A stretch of 64,000 nucleotides of DNA from Dialister succinatiphilus YIT 11850 (GTDB lineage: Bacteria; Bacillota; Negativicutes; Veillonellales; Dialisteraceae): NCBI RefSeq assembly GCF_000242435.1, contig NZ_JH591187.1, forward strand, positions 532,291-596,290. The letters are read 5' to 3'. The notes under the pieces were generated by a model. It did not search any database and had not been told where the DNA came from. It worked only from the letters and a program-made list of their open reading frames with translations. The position numbers and the translations under genes were made by a program. Below are positions 7,824-17,071 of this stretch, one piece after another. The number at the start of each line of letters is the position of its first letter. The first letter of the stretch is position 1.

Positions 7824-9075
7824 GACCGTTTCCGTAGACATACGGGAGCAGTTTGCTATTTCTGAGGAAAGCGCCAGGAGTGGTCTTCGCCATCTGGATG
7901 AACAGGAGGGAATCGAGGAAGCGGTGGTTCTTTCCACCTGCAACCGGACAGAAATCTATGCGGTGCTAAAAAATGGCGCTGCTAAAAAGACGCTCTACCA
8001 GTTCTTCCTGGCCCTTTCGGGAAACAGCGAGGCGAAGAAGGAATATTTCTTCTATTTTGAAGGAGAAGCCTGCATCCGCCATCTCTTCGAAGTAGCATCA
8101 GGGCTGGATTCCATGGTGATCGGTGAAAGCCAGATCCTGAACCAGATTAAAACGGCCTATACCATGGCTCTTTCTGAAAAGGCCACGAAAACTATTCTGA
8201 ATACCCTTTTCCATCGGGCCATTACCACGGGGAAACGGGTGCGCACGGAGACCCGCATTTCCTATAGCGCTGTGTCCGTGAGCTACGCTGCCGTCAAGCT
8301 GGCTGAAAAGATTCTGGGCGGCCTGGACGACCGGACGGCCATGGTTTTCGGCGCCGGGGAAGCAGCGGAGCTTCTGGTGAAGAACCTCATGGGCAAGGGC
8401 CTCAAGAAGGTGATCGTCACCAACCGCCACATGGATAAGGCGGAAGACCTGGCTTCGAAAATCCACGGGGAAGCGGTACCTTTCCACAGCGCCCTGTCTC
8501 ACGCCGACGATGTAGATATCATCGTCACCGCCACCGGCGCTTCCCAGTACATTGTGAAAGCCTGGGATGTAAGGAATCTCATGATGCGTCGGGGCAGCCG
8601 CCCTCTGGTGGCCATCGATATCGCCGTGCCCTGTGATATTGAGCCGGAAGTGGGGAATATCCGGAATGTGACCCTTTACAATATTGATGACCTCCAGGAA
8701 ATCGTGGCCAATAACATCCGTTTCCGTGAAGAGGAAGCACAGCGGGCGGAAGTCATCGTACAGGAGGAAATCGAATCCATTGAGGATCGCTTCAAATATT
8801 TAAGCACCCGTCCCGTTATGGTATCCCTGTCCGATAAGGCAGAGGAAATCCGTCAGCGGGAGCTCCGCCACGGCCTCTCTAAAATTGAAGGACTCACTGA
8901 TGAGGATAAGAAGGTGCTGTCCCATATGACCCATATGATTGTGCGGAAAATCCTTCGGGAACCCATGATCCATCTGAATGAATACGCCGGCACGGAATGG
9001 GAGTCGGAGGATAAGTCCGCCGTTGCCCGCCTGTTCAAGCTGGATGTAAGAAAGGGGCAGGAACTTGAAAAATAA
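7792..9075 (+). CDS. hemA: Glutamyl-tRNA reductase
   Basis: Reduces glutamyl-tRNA to glutamate-1-semialdehyde with NADPH, the first committed step of the C5 tetrapyrrole route. The 427-residue protein shows LGLNHKTVSVDIRE at the N-terminus, the catalytic cysteine in STCNRTEIY near residue 50, GESQILNQIK near 117, the nucleotide-binding segment MVFGAGEAAELL near 185 and a C-terminal helical dimerisation domain. The start is the ATG of MQLVVLGLNHK, with GAGGA about 11 bases upstream; a GTG three codons earlier is less likely. It overlaps both neighbours, consistent with a coupled operon. Confidence 0.96.
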   Translation: MQLVVLGLNHKTVSVDIREQFAISEESARSGLRHLDEQEGIEEAVVLSTCNRTEIYAVLKNGAAKKTLYQFFLALSGNSEAKKEYFFYFEGEACIRHLFEVASGLDSMVIGESQILNQIKTAYTMALSEKATKTILNTLFHRAITTGKRVRTETRISYSAVSVSYAAVKLAEKILGGLDDRTAMVFGAGEAAELLVKNLMGKGLKKVIVTNRHMDKAEDLASKIHGEAVPFHSALSHADDVDIIVTATGASQYIVKAWDVRNLMMRRGSRPLVAIDIAVPCDIEPEVGNIRNVTLYNIDDLQEIVANNIRFREEEAQRAEVIVQEEIESIEDRFKYLSTRPVMVSLSDKAEEIRQRELRHGLSKIEGLTDEDKKVLSHMTHMIVRKILREPMIHLNEYAGTEWESEDKSAVARLFKLDVRKGQELEK

Positions 9076-9991
9076 AATTACCATTGCCACCAGGGAAAGC
9101 CTTCTGGCTCTCTGGCAGGCCCATTATGTGGAAAACCGTCTGAAAGAACAGTATCCCGGTCTTTCGGTGGAGCTTCTTCCTGTCACCACTAAGGGAGACC
9201 AGATTCTGGACAGGCCGCTGGTGGAAATCGGAGGCAAGGGCCTTTTCATTAAGGAACTGGAAGTGATTCTTCTGGAGAAAAAGGCGGATATTGCAGTCCA
9301 CTCCCTGAAGGATATGACCGCTAAATGCCCTGATGGGCTCACCATTGCGGCAGTCACCAAAAGGGAGGACCCACGGGACGCCTTCGTTTCCAATACCTTT
9401 AAATCTCTGGATGAGCTGCCTCACGGCGCCAGAGTGGGCACATCCAGCCTGCGCCGCCAGGCCCAGCTTCTCCATTGGCGGCCGGACCTTACCATCCGCT
9501 CTCTTCGCGGCAATGTGCAGACAAGGCTGCGCCATCTGGATGAGGGGGATTTTGACGCTGTCATTCTGGCAGCGGCGGGCCTCAAGCGGCTGGGACTTGG
9601 AGACAGGATCACTTCCTATATTTCTACGGAAGACAGCATTCCTGCTGCCGGCCAGGGCGTCATGGCGGTGGAAGCCAGAAGTGATGACCAGGAAACCCTG
9701 GACCTTCTTTCTTTCCTCCATGACGAGGAAGTCGCTTCCTGTATCCGTGCCGAACGGACCTTCCTGGCCAGGGTAGGGGGCGACTGCAAGGTGCCGGCCG
9801 GCATTTATGCGGTGCCGGAAAAGGGACATATATCTGTGAAGGCTTTCATTGCTTCCCCTGATGGAAAGAAACTGTATCGGGGCAGCACGGAAGGTCCCAT
9901 TTCCCGGGCGGAAGACCTTGGCAGCGCTATGGCCGGCAGGCTTCTTGACGAAGGCGGCCGGGCAGTGCTGGAAAAACTGCAGAAAATCTGA
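9065..9991 (+). CDS. hemC: Hydroxymethylbilane synthase (porphobilinogen deaminase)
   Basis: Condenses four porphobilinogens into hydroxymethylbilane in the cytoplasm. The 308-residue length is normal. Diagnostic parts are ITIATRESLLALWQA at the N-terminus, VHSLKDMTAK near residue 80, GTSSLRRQAQLL near 128 and the cofactor-carrying cysteine in GGDCKVPAGIY near 240. The start is a TTG eleven bases before the end of hemA; AGGGGCAGG lies just upstream. The window has several such TTG starts. Confidence 0.95.
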   Translation: MKNKITIATRESLLALWQAHYVENRLKEQYPGLSVELLPVTTKGDQILDRPLVEIGGKGLFIKELEVILLEKKADIAVHSLKDMTAKCPDGLTIAAVTKREDPRDAFVSNTFKSLDELPHGARVGTSSLRRQAQLLHWRPDLTIRSLRGNVQTRLRHLDEGDFDAVILAAAGLKRLGLGDRITSYISTEDSIPAAGQGVMAVEARSDDQETLDLLSFLHDEEVASCIRAERTFLARVGGDCKVPAGIYAVPEKGHISVKAFIASPDGKKLYRGSTEGPISRAEDLGSAMAGRLLDEGGRAVLEKLQKI

Positions 9992-10014
9992 CAAATGAAT
10001 TGAGGAGAATATAC

Positions 10015-11535
10015 ATGAAACAAGGGAAAGTCTATTTAATCGGCGCAGGCCCAGGAGATCCGGAACTTTTGACACTGAAAGGGAAGCGGTGCCTGGAGGA
10101 AGCGGATGTCATCGTAGGTGACTACCTGGCGGACAAGCGGCTCCTTCGGTATGCCCGGCCCGATGCGGAGTATGTGTACGTGGGCAAGAAGGCCGGATGC
10201 CACACCATGAAGCAGCATGAAATCAGCCTCCTTCTGGCGGAAAAGGGAAAGGAAGGGAAGATTGTGGCCCGCCTCAAAGGCGGGGATCCCTTCGTTTTCG
10301 GCAGGGGAGGAGAGGAAATCGAGGTGCTTCGCGAGGCAGGCGTCCCCTTTGAAGAAGTGCCCGGCGTGACCAGCGCCATCGCAGCGCCGGCTTATGCAGG
10401 TATTCCGGTGACCCATCGCGGCGTGGCTGCTTCCTTTGCGGTGATTACCGGCCATGAGGATCCCAATAAGGACAGGTCTTCCATTCACTGGGACAAACTG
10501 GCCGGCGGCGTGGATACCCTTATTTTCCTTATGGGCGTAGGCCATACTGCTCTCATTGCTTCCCAGCTTATGAAGTATGGAAAAAGCGCCGATACGCCGG
10601 CTGCTTTTGTCCGCTGGGGTACTCGTCCTTACCAGGAAACCTATACCACCACCCTGGGAAAGGCGGCGGAAGATGTGGTTAAAATGGGAATCAAGCCGCC
10701 GGCGGCCTTTGTGGTAGGCAATGTGGTGAAGCTGAGAGAAAAAATGCGGTGGTTTGACAACCGTCCGCTCTTTGGGAAACGAATCATTGTCACCCGTTCC
10801 CGGAGCCAGGCTTCCCGGCTGGTGACCGTACTGGACCAGAAGGGCGCTGAAACCTTGGAAATCCCTACCATTGCCATCAGGGATCCCTCTGATGATTTCA
10901 AAGGCATGGATGAAGCGCTGGACCGTCTGGAAATGTATGACTGGCTTATTTTTACCAGCCAGAACGGGGTAGATTCCTTCTTCCGGCGTCTCTACCAGTC
11001 CGGTCGGGACACCCGAGCCCTGGGCCACATGAAAATCGGGGCCATCGGACCGGCCACCGCTCGCCAGCTCACCCGTCACGGCCTTCATGCCGACTGCGTG
11101 CCGGCAAAGTACAAGGCGGAAAATCTGCTTTCCGAGATGAAGCCTCTCCTGAAAGGCTATGAAAAGGTGCTTATCCCCCGGGCCAAAGTGGCCAGAAGCG
11201 TCCTTCCTGAAGGCCTTCGGGACCTGGGATGCCGGGTGGATGTGGTGGAAGCTTACCGCACGGAAGCGGACACCGCCCACAAGGAAGAGCTGCTGGACGT
11301 GCTGGAGCATCACGGAGCTGATATCATCACCTTCACCAGCTCCTCCACCGTGTATAACCTCATGAACCAGATCGACGGGAGGACGGATCTTCTGAAAGGC
11401 GTTACCCTGGCATGCATCGGACCCATTACCGCCGCTACATGCCGTAAATATAATCTGGAACCATCTATCATTTCTGATATCTATACGATTGATGGCCTTG
11501 TCAATGCAATTGAAAAAGGAGTCGAAAAGAAATGA
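10015..11535 (+). CDS. cobA-hemD: Fused uroporphyrinogen-III C-methyltransferase / uroporphyrinogen-III synthase
   Basis: A two-domain enzyme of 506 residues. Residues 1 to about 245 are a SAM-dependent methyltransferase (SUMT/CobA) with [33 protein letters not shown] and the [19 protein letters not shown] segment. Residues from about 255 form a HemD domain that closes hydroxymethylbilane to uroporphyrinogen III ([20 protein letters not shown] and [10 protein letters not shown] are visible). Fusion channels uroporphyrinogen III directly to precorrin-2, and this arrangement is common in Clostridia and Negativicutes. The ATG has a TGAGGAG site; it overlaps hemB by four bases. Confidence 0.96.
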   Translation: MKQGKVYLIGAGPGDPELLTLKGKRCLEEADVIVGDYLADKRLLRYARPDAEYVYVGKKAGCHTMKQHEISLLLAEKGKEGKIVARLKGGDPFVFGRGGEEIEVLREAGVPFEEVPGVTSAIAAPAYAGIPVTHRGVAASFAVITGHEDPNKDRSSIHWDKLAGGVDTLIFLMGVGHTALIASQLMKYGKSADTPAAFVRWGTRPYQETYTTTLGKAAEDVVKMGIKPPAAFVVGNVVKLREKMRWFDNRPLFGKRIIVTRSRSQASRLVTVLDQKGAETLEIPTIAIRDPSDDFKGMDEALDRLEMYDWLIFTSQNGVDSFFRRLYQSGRDTRALGHMKIGAIGPATARQLTRHGLHADCVPAKYKAENLLSEMKPLLKGYEKVLIPRAKVARSVLPEGLRDLGCRVDVVEAYRTEADTAHKEELLDVLEHHGADIITFTSSSTVYNLMNQIDGRTDLLKGVTLACIGPITAATCRKYNLEPSIISDIYTIDGLVNAIEKGVEKK

Positions 11536-12518
11536 AATTAAACACACTTCGTCCAAGAAGACTGAGAAGAACGGAAGCCATCCGCTCCATGGTCAGGGAA
11601 AACTCCCTGGAACTCAATGATTTCGTCTATCCGATTTTCGTAGTGCCCGGCACTAACGTGAAGGAAGAAATCCCCAGCATGCCTGGACAGTACCACCTTT
11701 CTGTGGATAATGCGGTGAAAGTGGCGGAAGAAATTTACAAAATGGGCATTCCGGCAGTGGAAGTCTTCGGCCTTCCGGAATACAAGGACGACATTGGCTC
11801 CTCTGCCTGGGATATGAAGAGCCCCGTGCAGCGGGCTATCCGGGCCATCAAGGAAGCGGTGCCGGACCTTGTCATCGTAGGTGACGTATGCCTCTGTCAG
11901 TACACAAAGAGCGGCCACTGCGGCGTGCTCAAAGGTCATGAAGTGGATAACGACCCCACTTTGGAACTTATTGCCAAAGTCGCACTTTCCCAGGCCGAAT
12001 GCGGCGCCGACATCGTGGCACCTTCCGATATGATGGATGGCCGTGTGGCTAAAATTCGTGAAACCCTGGATGCCAACGACCTTTCGAACGTTTCCATCAT
12101 GTCCTACGCCGTGAAATACGCTTCCGGCTACTACGGTCCCTTCCGTGACGCCGCTGACTCTGCGCCTCAGTTCGGAGACCGCAGAGGCTACCAGATGGAC
12201 CCGGCCAACAGCAGGGAAGCCATGAAGGAAGTGGATCTGGATATGGCTGAAGGCGCCGACATTATCATGGTGAAACCGGCCCTGGCTTATCTGGATATCG
12301 TCCGCCAGGTGAGAGACCATATCAACCGTCCCGTAGCAACCTACAATGTATCCGGTGAATACGCCATGGTGAAAGCCGCTGCCGCTAAAGGCTGGATTGA
12401 CGAAAAGAGAATCGTCATGGAATCCCTCCTCTGCATGAAGAGAGCCGGCGCTGATATCATCATTTCCTACCATGCTCCCGATGTGGCTAAATGGATGAAG
12501 GAGGAAGCAGGGAAATGA
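11532..12518 (+). CDS. hemB: Delta-aminolevulinic acid dehydratase (porphobilinogen synthase)
   Basis: Joins two 5-aminolevulinate molecules into porphobilinogen. The 328-residue protein has the family signature with both active-site lysines: [14 protein letters not shown] near residue 195 and [13 protein letters not shown] near 250. The cysteine-rich stretch [14 protein letters not shown] near 120 indicates the zinc-dependent form. The ATG overlaps the stop of the upstream fusion gene (ATGA), and the end overlaps hemL in the same way. Confidence 0.97.
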   Translation: MKLNTLRPRRLRRTEAIRSMVRENSLELNDFVYPIFVVPGTNVKEEIPSMPGQYHLSVDNAVKVAEEIYKMGIPAVEVFGLPEYKDDIGSSAWDMKSPVQRAIRAIKEAVPDLVIVGDVCLCQYTKSGHCGVLKGHEVDNDPTLELIAKVALSQAECGADIVAPSDMMDGRVAKIRETLDANDLSNVSIMSYAVKYASGYYGPFRDAADSAPQFGDRRGYQMDPANSREAMKEVDLDMAEGADIIMVKPALAYLDIVRQVRDHINRPVATYNVSGEYAMVKAAAAKGWIDEKRIVMESLLCMKRAGADIIISYHAPDVAKWMKEEAGK

Positions 12519-13816
12519 TCGACCTCACCAAGTCCAAAGCCGCTTTTGAAGAAGCTAAAAAATATATGCCCGGCGGCGTCAACAGCCCCGTGCGATCCTA
12601 TCCCCATATGGGCTGCCCGCCTCCTTTCATCCAGGAAGCCCATGGATCCCATATCACCGATATCGACGGCAACACTTACATTGACTATGTAGGCTCCTGG
12701 GGTCCCATGGTCCTGGGCCACGCCCATCCGGCTGTAATCAAAGCCATCCAGAAAGCCGCTGAAAGAAGCACCAGCTACGGCGCTCCTACAGTGATGGAAA
12801 CGGAAATCGCCGAACTTATCCACCAGGTTTATCCATCCATTGAAAAAATGCGCATGGTCAACTCCGGCACCGAAGCCACCATGAGCGCTCTCCGTGCCGC
12901 CAGAGGCTATACCGGCAGGGACAAGATCCTGAAATTTGAAGGCTGCTATCATGGACACGGTGACAGTCTTCTGGTGAAAGCCGGCTCCGGCGCTGCCACC
13001 TTCGGCAGCCCCGACAGCGCCGGTGTCACCAAAGGCACTGCCAAAGACACCCTGGTGGTTCCTTACAACGATATCCCCGCCTTCACAAAAATGATGGACG
13101 AAAAGGGCGATGAAATCGCCGCTGTCATCGTAGAACCGGTGGCAGGCAACATGTGCTGCGTACCTCCGGTAGAGGGATTTCTTGAAGCCCTCAGGAAAGA
13201 AACGGAAAAACACGGCACTGTCCTCATTTTTGACGAAGTCATGTGCGGCTTCCGTACCACCTTCCACGGTGCTCAGGCCCGCTATCATATCCACCCCGAT
13301 ATGACATGCCTTGGCAAAATCATCGGCGGCGGCCTCCCTGCAGCAGCCTACGGCGGCAGAAGAGAAATCATGAACTGCATCGCTCCCGACGGTTCCGTCT
13401 ACCAGGCCGGCACCCTGTCCGGCAATCCCCTGGCAGTCACCGCCGGCATCGAAACACTGAAACAGATGATGGCCATTCCGGACTTTGATAAAATTCTGGA
13501 AAAGAAAACAAAGGACCTCCTGACAGGCTGGAAACAGGCTGCAGACAAAGCAGGGGTACCCCTTGTATGCCACCAGTCCGGCTCCATGTTCGGTATTTTC
13601 TTCTCCGAAAAAGACGTGCTCAATTATCACGACGCCTGCAGCGCTAATGCGGCGCAGTTCAAAGCCTGGTTCCTCTCCATGCTGAACCAGCACATCTACC
13701 TGGCTCCCTCTCCTTTTGAAACCCTCTTCATGTCTTACGCCCACAGCGACGAAGACATTGAAAAGACCATCCAGGCAGCAGACAAAGCCATGGAAGAAGC
13801 AGCGAAAGTTAAATAA
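12515..13816 (+). CDS. hemL: Glutamate-1-semialdehyde 2,1-aminomutase
   Basis: PLP enzyme that converts glutamate-1-semialdehyde to 5-aminolevulinate. The 433-residue protein shows [12 protein letters not shown] at the N-terminus, [21 protein letters not shown] near residue 115, [16 protein letters not shown], the FDEVMCGFR aspartate near 238 and the PLP lysine in [17 protein letters not shown] near 262. The start is the ATG overlapping the hemB stop, with AAGGAGGAAG upstream; an in-frame ATG eight codons earlier lies before this ribosome site. Last gene of the operon; a terminator follows. No hemE, hemN or hemH follows, so the operon serves the uroporphyrinogen III branch only, as far as the window shows. 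Confidence 0.97.
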   Translation: MIDLTKSKAAFEEAKKYMPGGVNSPVRSYPHMGCPPPFIQEAHGSHITDIDGNTYIDYVGSWGPMVLGHAHPAVIKAIQKAAERSTSYGAPTVMETEIAELIHQVYPSIEKMRMVNSGTEATMSALRAARGYTGRDKILKFEGCYHGHGDSLLVKAGSGAATFGSPDSAGVTKGTAKDTLVVPYNDIPAFTKMMDEKGDEIAAVIVEPVAGNMCCVPPVEGFLEALRKETEKHGTVLIFDEVMCGFRTTFHGAQARYHIHPDMTCLGKIIGGGLPAAAYGGRREIMNCIAPDGSVYQAGTLSGNPLAVTAGIETLKQMMAIPDFDKILEKKTKDLLTGWKQAADKAGVPLVCHQSGSMFGIFFSEKDVLNYHDACSANAAQFKAWFLSMLNQHIYLAPSPFETLFMSYAHSDEDIEKTIQAADKAMEEAAKVK

Positions 13817-13825
13817 ATAAGTAAA

Positions 13826-13860
13826 AATCACGGTCTCCCTGCGGGGCCGTGATTTTTTTT
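13826..13860 (+). terminator. Terminator of the tetrapyrrole operon
   Basis: ATCACGG / CCGTGAT stem with a GC-rich inner part and eight T residues. Confidence 0.9.
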
Positions 13861-13939
13861 GCCTGTCTGCGGGAAAGTTTTTCCTTATGTCCTCTGGCTG
13901 CCTCGTGAGCAGAGAAAGGTCCGGCCCCTGGAGGAAATT

Positions 13940-14102
13940 AAGGAAGCGCTGATTAAATCATTGTTTGCTTTTATTCTTGAATTTTTATGCAATGCGAGGA
14001 ATGGGCTGACGCGAATAGCGAGCTATTTAAGGAAGCCCATGACGAAACAGTGCATAAAAATTCTTATAAAAGAAAACTCTATGAATTAATCAGTGCTTCC
14101 TT
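13940..14102 (+). repeat. Long hairpin element, copy 2
   Basis: 163 bases folding end to end. Outer arms AAGGAAGCGCTGATTAA and TTAATCAGTGCTTCCTT pair, then an AT-rich stem GAATTTTTATGCA / TGCATAAAAATTC, then an inner stem ATGGGCT / AGCCCAT. A 38-codon open frame runs through it but appears to be a by-product of the fold. It ends 29 bases before the ferritin promoter. Confidence 0.9.
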
Positions 14103-14131
14103 AAATATACAAAAAAATATATTTAATTTCC

Positions 14132-14160
14132 TTTACTTCGATAAATGTCTATGATATAAT
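14132..14160 (+). promoter_or_regulatory. Ferritin promoter with flanking TTCGAT repeats
   Basis: TTTACT, 17-base spacer, TATAAT. CTTCGAT at 14136-14142 and its reverse complement ATCGAAG at 14167-14173 bracket the -10 box, and a third TTCGAT lies at 14177. These could be sites for an iron or redox regulator; no known consensus is matched with confidence. Confidence 0.6.
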
Positions 14161-14223
14161 ATAAACATCGAAGGGGTTCGATAACGAGCCTCACAGTGTG
14201 AACGAAGCAAAGGAGAAACACCC

Positions 14224-14712
14224 ATGAAATTATCCGCAAAACTTTTAAAAGCCCTGAACAAACAGATCAATATGGAACTGGCTTCCGGTTATTTATACCG
14301 TTCCATGTCCCATGACATGAAGAACCTGGCTCTGAACGGCTATGCCAAATGGCTGGACAAGCAGTATGAAGAAGAAAGAGAACACGCTTTCAAAATCATT
14401 TCCTATGTAGAAGACAGAGATGGTGTAGTAGACTTTGACTCCGTAGAAGGCGTTAAGAAACATTACGACAAGCCGCTGGACGCTGCCAAAGATTCCCTGG
14501 CTCATGAAGAAAAAGTATCCGCTTCCATCAGAGACCTCTTCAAACTGGCCAGAGAAGAAGGGGACATTGAAACCGAAGTCTTCCTCCAGTGGTTCATCAC
14601 TGAACAGATTGAGGAAGAAGTCAATGCCCGCGACAACGTGGCAGGCTTTGAAAAAGCAAAGGATTGCGAAGGACTGCTCTTCATGTTCGATGCACACCTG
14701 GGCGGCCGCTGA
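14224..14712 (+). CDS. ftn: Bacterial non-heme ferritin
   Basis: Iron-storage protein that oxidises Fe(II) and stores it in a 24-subunit shell. The 162-residue protein is a four-helix bundle with the ferroxidase ligands of FtnA-type ferritins: an early Glu in NKQINMELASGYLY, the EEEREHAFK motif near residue 50, a mid-helix Glu near 94, and the FLQWFITEQIEEE segment near 120. Length is typical. The ATG has an AAAGGAGAA site. Single gene with its own promoter and terminator. Together with rubrerythrin it suggests defence against iron and peroxide stress in an anaerobe. Confidence 0.95.
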   Translation: MKLSAKLLKALNKQINMELASGYLYRSMSHDMKNLALNGYAKWLDKQYEEEREHAFKIISYVEDRDGVVDFDSVEGVKKHYDKPLDAAKDSLAHEEKVSASIRDLFKLAREEGDIETEVFLQWFITEQIEEEVNARDNVAGFEKAKDCEGLLFMFDAHLGGR

Positions 14713-14728
14713 TTTCTGATTCCTGTAA

Positions 14729-14757
14729 AGTACCTTCCTTTTGGAGGGTACTTTTTT
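14729..14757 (+). terminator. Ferritin terminator
   Basis: GTACCTTCC / GGAGGGTAC stem with TTTT loop and six T residues. Confidence 0.9.
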
Positions 14758-14759
14758 GT

Positions 14760-15183
14760 TTGGGAACGACTTAAGTCAGCACAAGGGTAAGCAGGTAACG
14801 TCAGGCTTCTTCCTTAGGTGGTAATTTTATGCAGAATGCGCACATGAGGGTTGACGGGGCTTCGCCCCGAAGGTTCTTAAGGGGCTTAAGTTTGACGCGC
14901 CTTTGGCGCGAGGGTTGTGGTGGCGCCTATGAATTTATAGAAGGCGCCCTCTTATGAAAAAACCTTTACAACCGGGCTTTCACCCGAGGGAAAACAGGCC
15001 AACCGCCCTGGCGGGCGTCGGAAATGCATCCCCCTTTGGTGGCTGGCGCCACCACCTTTCCCCCACTTCGTGGTGGCACTATAAAGCTCCGTTATGCTGT
15101 GAGCGACTTATGAAAGGAACGCTTCGCGGTGCTTTATTCTGCCCCCCTGCATAAGGGGAAGTCCGGCGCAGCCGGATAGGGTG
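14760..15183. repeat. Repeat mosaic, left exon side of the group II intron
   Basis: No gene. It contains the inverse GGGGCTTCGCCCC plus GGTTCTTAAGG module near 14857-14885, a GGCGCC/TTTATAG segment, and the TTTGGTGGCTGGCGCCACC palindrome at 15034-15056, which recurs near 31350, 40187 and 63168. The last 50 bases (CCCCCCTGCATAAGGGG, then TCCGGCGCAGCCGGA) are the left half of a repeat that the intron interrupts. Confidence 0.7.
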
Positions 15184-17071
15184 GTGCGCCCGGCATGGGT
15201 GTAATCTAATGGGTGAAAGTCCCTAGTGCGGTATGACCATAACAAGCACACAGCCAATGGCAAGGGGTCCACCGTGAGGTGGGGTCTGAAGGAAGCCGGA
15301 GGCAAAACCTTGGTCCGACGAATAGAAACTTTATACGAAGGCAGAGTCTGACAGGATGAGGCAGCCACCTATGCTGAAGTCCAACGATGGTCTTGGCCAG
15401 GCTTTGTAAATAAAGCGGATAGATGAGGTGAAAGATTACACTCTTACCCGGGGAGGTCTCATGGACGTCAAAGCAGTGATAGGTCGTATATCTGGACCGG
15501 GCGGAGACGGTTGGAAAAGATTTGTCATGAGAAGTCAGCAGAGGTCATAGTACCGCAAAAGCGGAAAGGACCGAACAATTCCGGCCAAAGTAAATCATGA
15601 AAGGAGGAACGTGTGATGAAAACAGAATACAGTTTACAAACTGGCTACCGGTTGGAAAATAGTGGAACTGACGAAGATACAACAAGGAGCGTCGAGCACG
15701 GTCCTCGGGAAATGGAAGAAATGGCAAGCAGAATCACACTGGAGCGCATTGTGAACAGAGGTAATCTCTACGATGCCTATCAGCGAGTAAAAGCCAATAA
15801 CGGGGCACCCGGCATAGACAATATGACTGTGAAGGAATACCCCGAATGGTACGCAGAGCATGGAGAGGAATGGATTGCAAGTATCCTGAACGGAACCTAC
15901 AAGCCACTCCCTGTGCGGCGAGTAGAAATCCCGAAGGACAACAAAGGAGGAAAGAGGAAGCTTGGAATACCCATTGTTAAAGACAGAGTATTACAACAGG
16001 CGACCGCACAAATCCTCATGCCCTTCTATGAGTGCAAATTTGCAGAATGCAGTTTTGCATACCGGCCTCATAGAGGGGCCCGGCAGGCAATGGAAGTGGT
16101 AAAGCGGAGTGTAGAAGAAGGATATGAATACGCATGCGTACTCGACCTTTCTAAATACTTCGACACCATCAACCATGAACTGCTGATGAATATGCTGAGA
16201 CAGGACATTTCGGATAAAAGAGTCATCGAACTCATCAAGAAATTTCTGAAAAGCGGAGTCATGGTCAAGGGATTGAAACAACGCACAGAAGAAGGCTCAC
16301 CGCAAGGTGGGAACCTGTCCCCATTGCTGGCAAATATCTATCTGACTCCATTCGACAAAGAGTTTGAGGGGAGAGGCGTACGTATCGTCAGATACGCCGA
16401 CGACATCCTCATACTGGCCAAAAGCCAAAGAGCGGCAGAAAGACTGCTGAAAAGCAGTACTAAGTATCTGGAAACCCGGCGGAGGCTTAAGGTAAACAGA
16501 GAAAAGAGCAAAGCAATCAGCATCTATAAAACGCCGGACTTTAAATTTCTTGGATTCTCGGTGACCAAAAGAGGGAAAGAGGTTAAACTAATGCCTCATC
16601 CGAACTCAGTAGCCAAGTTGAAGAGGAAATTGAAAAGTCTGACAGGTCGTAGCAAAGGCAGGGGCGCAAGAGAGATTATCCACAAAACGAATGAATATAA
16701 TCGTGGATGGGTTGGCTATTATGGAATAGCAGACCTGACACGGATAGCAGGTCTTGATGGATGGGTAAGGTCTCGTATACGAATGTGCATATGGAAGCAG
16801 TGGAAGAACATATCCACACGGATAGATGCACTGCTCCGACTGCATGTTCCATGGAGACTTGCATTCAAGTGGGGAAAGAGTCAGAAAGGATACTGGCGCA
16901 TAGCTCATAGCCAGATAATGATGACTTCAGTGACAAACAGGATACTGGAGAAAGCTGGATTCATCGGTCTAAAACAATGCTATGAGAATATAATCTGCCC
17001 AAGGAATTGAACCGCCGTATACCGAACGGTACGTACGGTGGTGTGAGAGGGATGAATAATCTCTACTCGAT
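15184..17071 (+). mobile_element. Complete group II intron with encoded maturase
   Basis: The 5-prime end reads GTGCGCCCGGCATGGGTG, a normal bacterial group II intron start. The 3-prime end has a domain V hairpin starting near 17010 (GAACCGCCGTA...ACGTACGGTGG), then a domain VI stem GAGAG/CTCTAC, ending CTCGAT. The ends are supported by comparison: joining the flanks gives CCGGATAGGGTGTGGCGAGCG, which matches an uninterrupted repeat near 31635-31656 with one mismatch. Size about 1888 bases. It is inserted in an intergenic repeat, not in a gene. Confidence 0.92.
15613..17010 (+). CDS. ltrA: Group II intron reverse transcriptase/maturase
   Basis: Intron-encoded protein that helps the intron splice and copies it into new DNA sites. 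Residues from about 45 to 290 are the reverse transcriptase domain, with LGIPIVKDRVLQQA, FAYRPHRGARQAM, GSPQGGNLSPLLANIYL and the catalytic VRYADDILI box (YADD intact). A maturase (domain X) follows, with the RMCIWKQWK segment near 400. There is no obvious HNH endonuclease domain at the C-terminus, so target-primed insertion would need another primer. Length (465) is normal for an endonuclease-free type, and no stop or frameshift is seen. Start: GTG or the next codon ATG, both after AGGAGG. Confidence 0.96.
   Translation: MMKTEYSLQTGYRLENSGTDEDTTRSVEHGPREMEEMASRITLERIVNRGNLYDAYQRVKANNGAPGIDNMTVKEYPEWYAEHGEEWIASILNGTYKPLPVRRVEIPKDNKGGKRKLGIPIVKDRVLQQATAQILMPFYECKFAECSFAYRPHRGARQAMEVVKRSVEEGYEYACVLDLSKYFDTINHELLMNMLRQDISDKRVIELIKKFLKSGVMVKGLKQRTEEGSPQGGNLSPLLANIYLTPFDKEFEGRGVRIVRYADDILILAKSQRAAERLLKSSTKYLETRRRLKVNREKSKAISIYKTPDFKFLGFSVTKRGKEVKLMPHPNSVAKLKRKLKSLTGRSKGRGAREIIHKTNEYNRGWVGYYGIADLTRIAGLDGWVRSRIRMCIWKQWKNISTRIDALLRLHVPWRLAFKWGKSQKGYWRIAHSQIMMTSVTNRILEKAGFIGLKQCYENIICPRN

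Noticed and set aside
13990-14101. A 38-codon frame (MQCEEW...LYELISAS) present in all three long hairpin elements, possible conserved peptide
   Set aside because: Differences between copies change amino acids but keep the base pairing of the hairpin, so structure explains the conservation better than protein.
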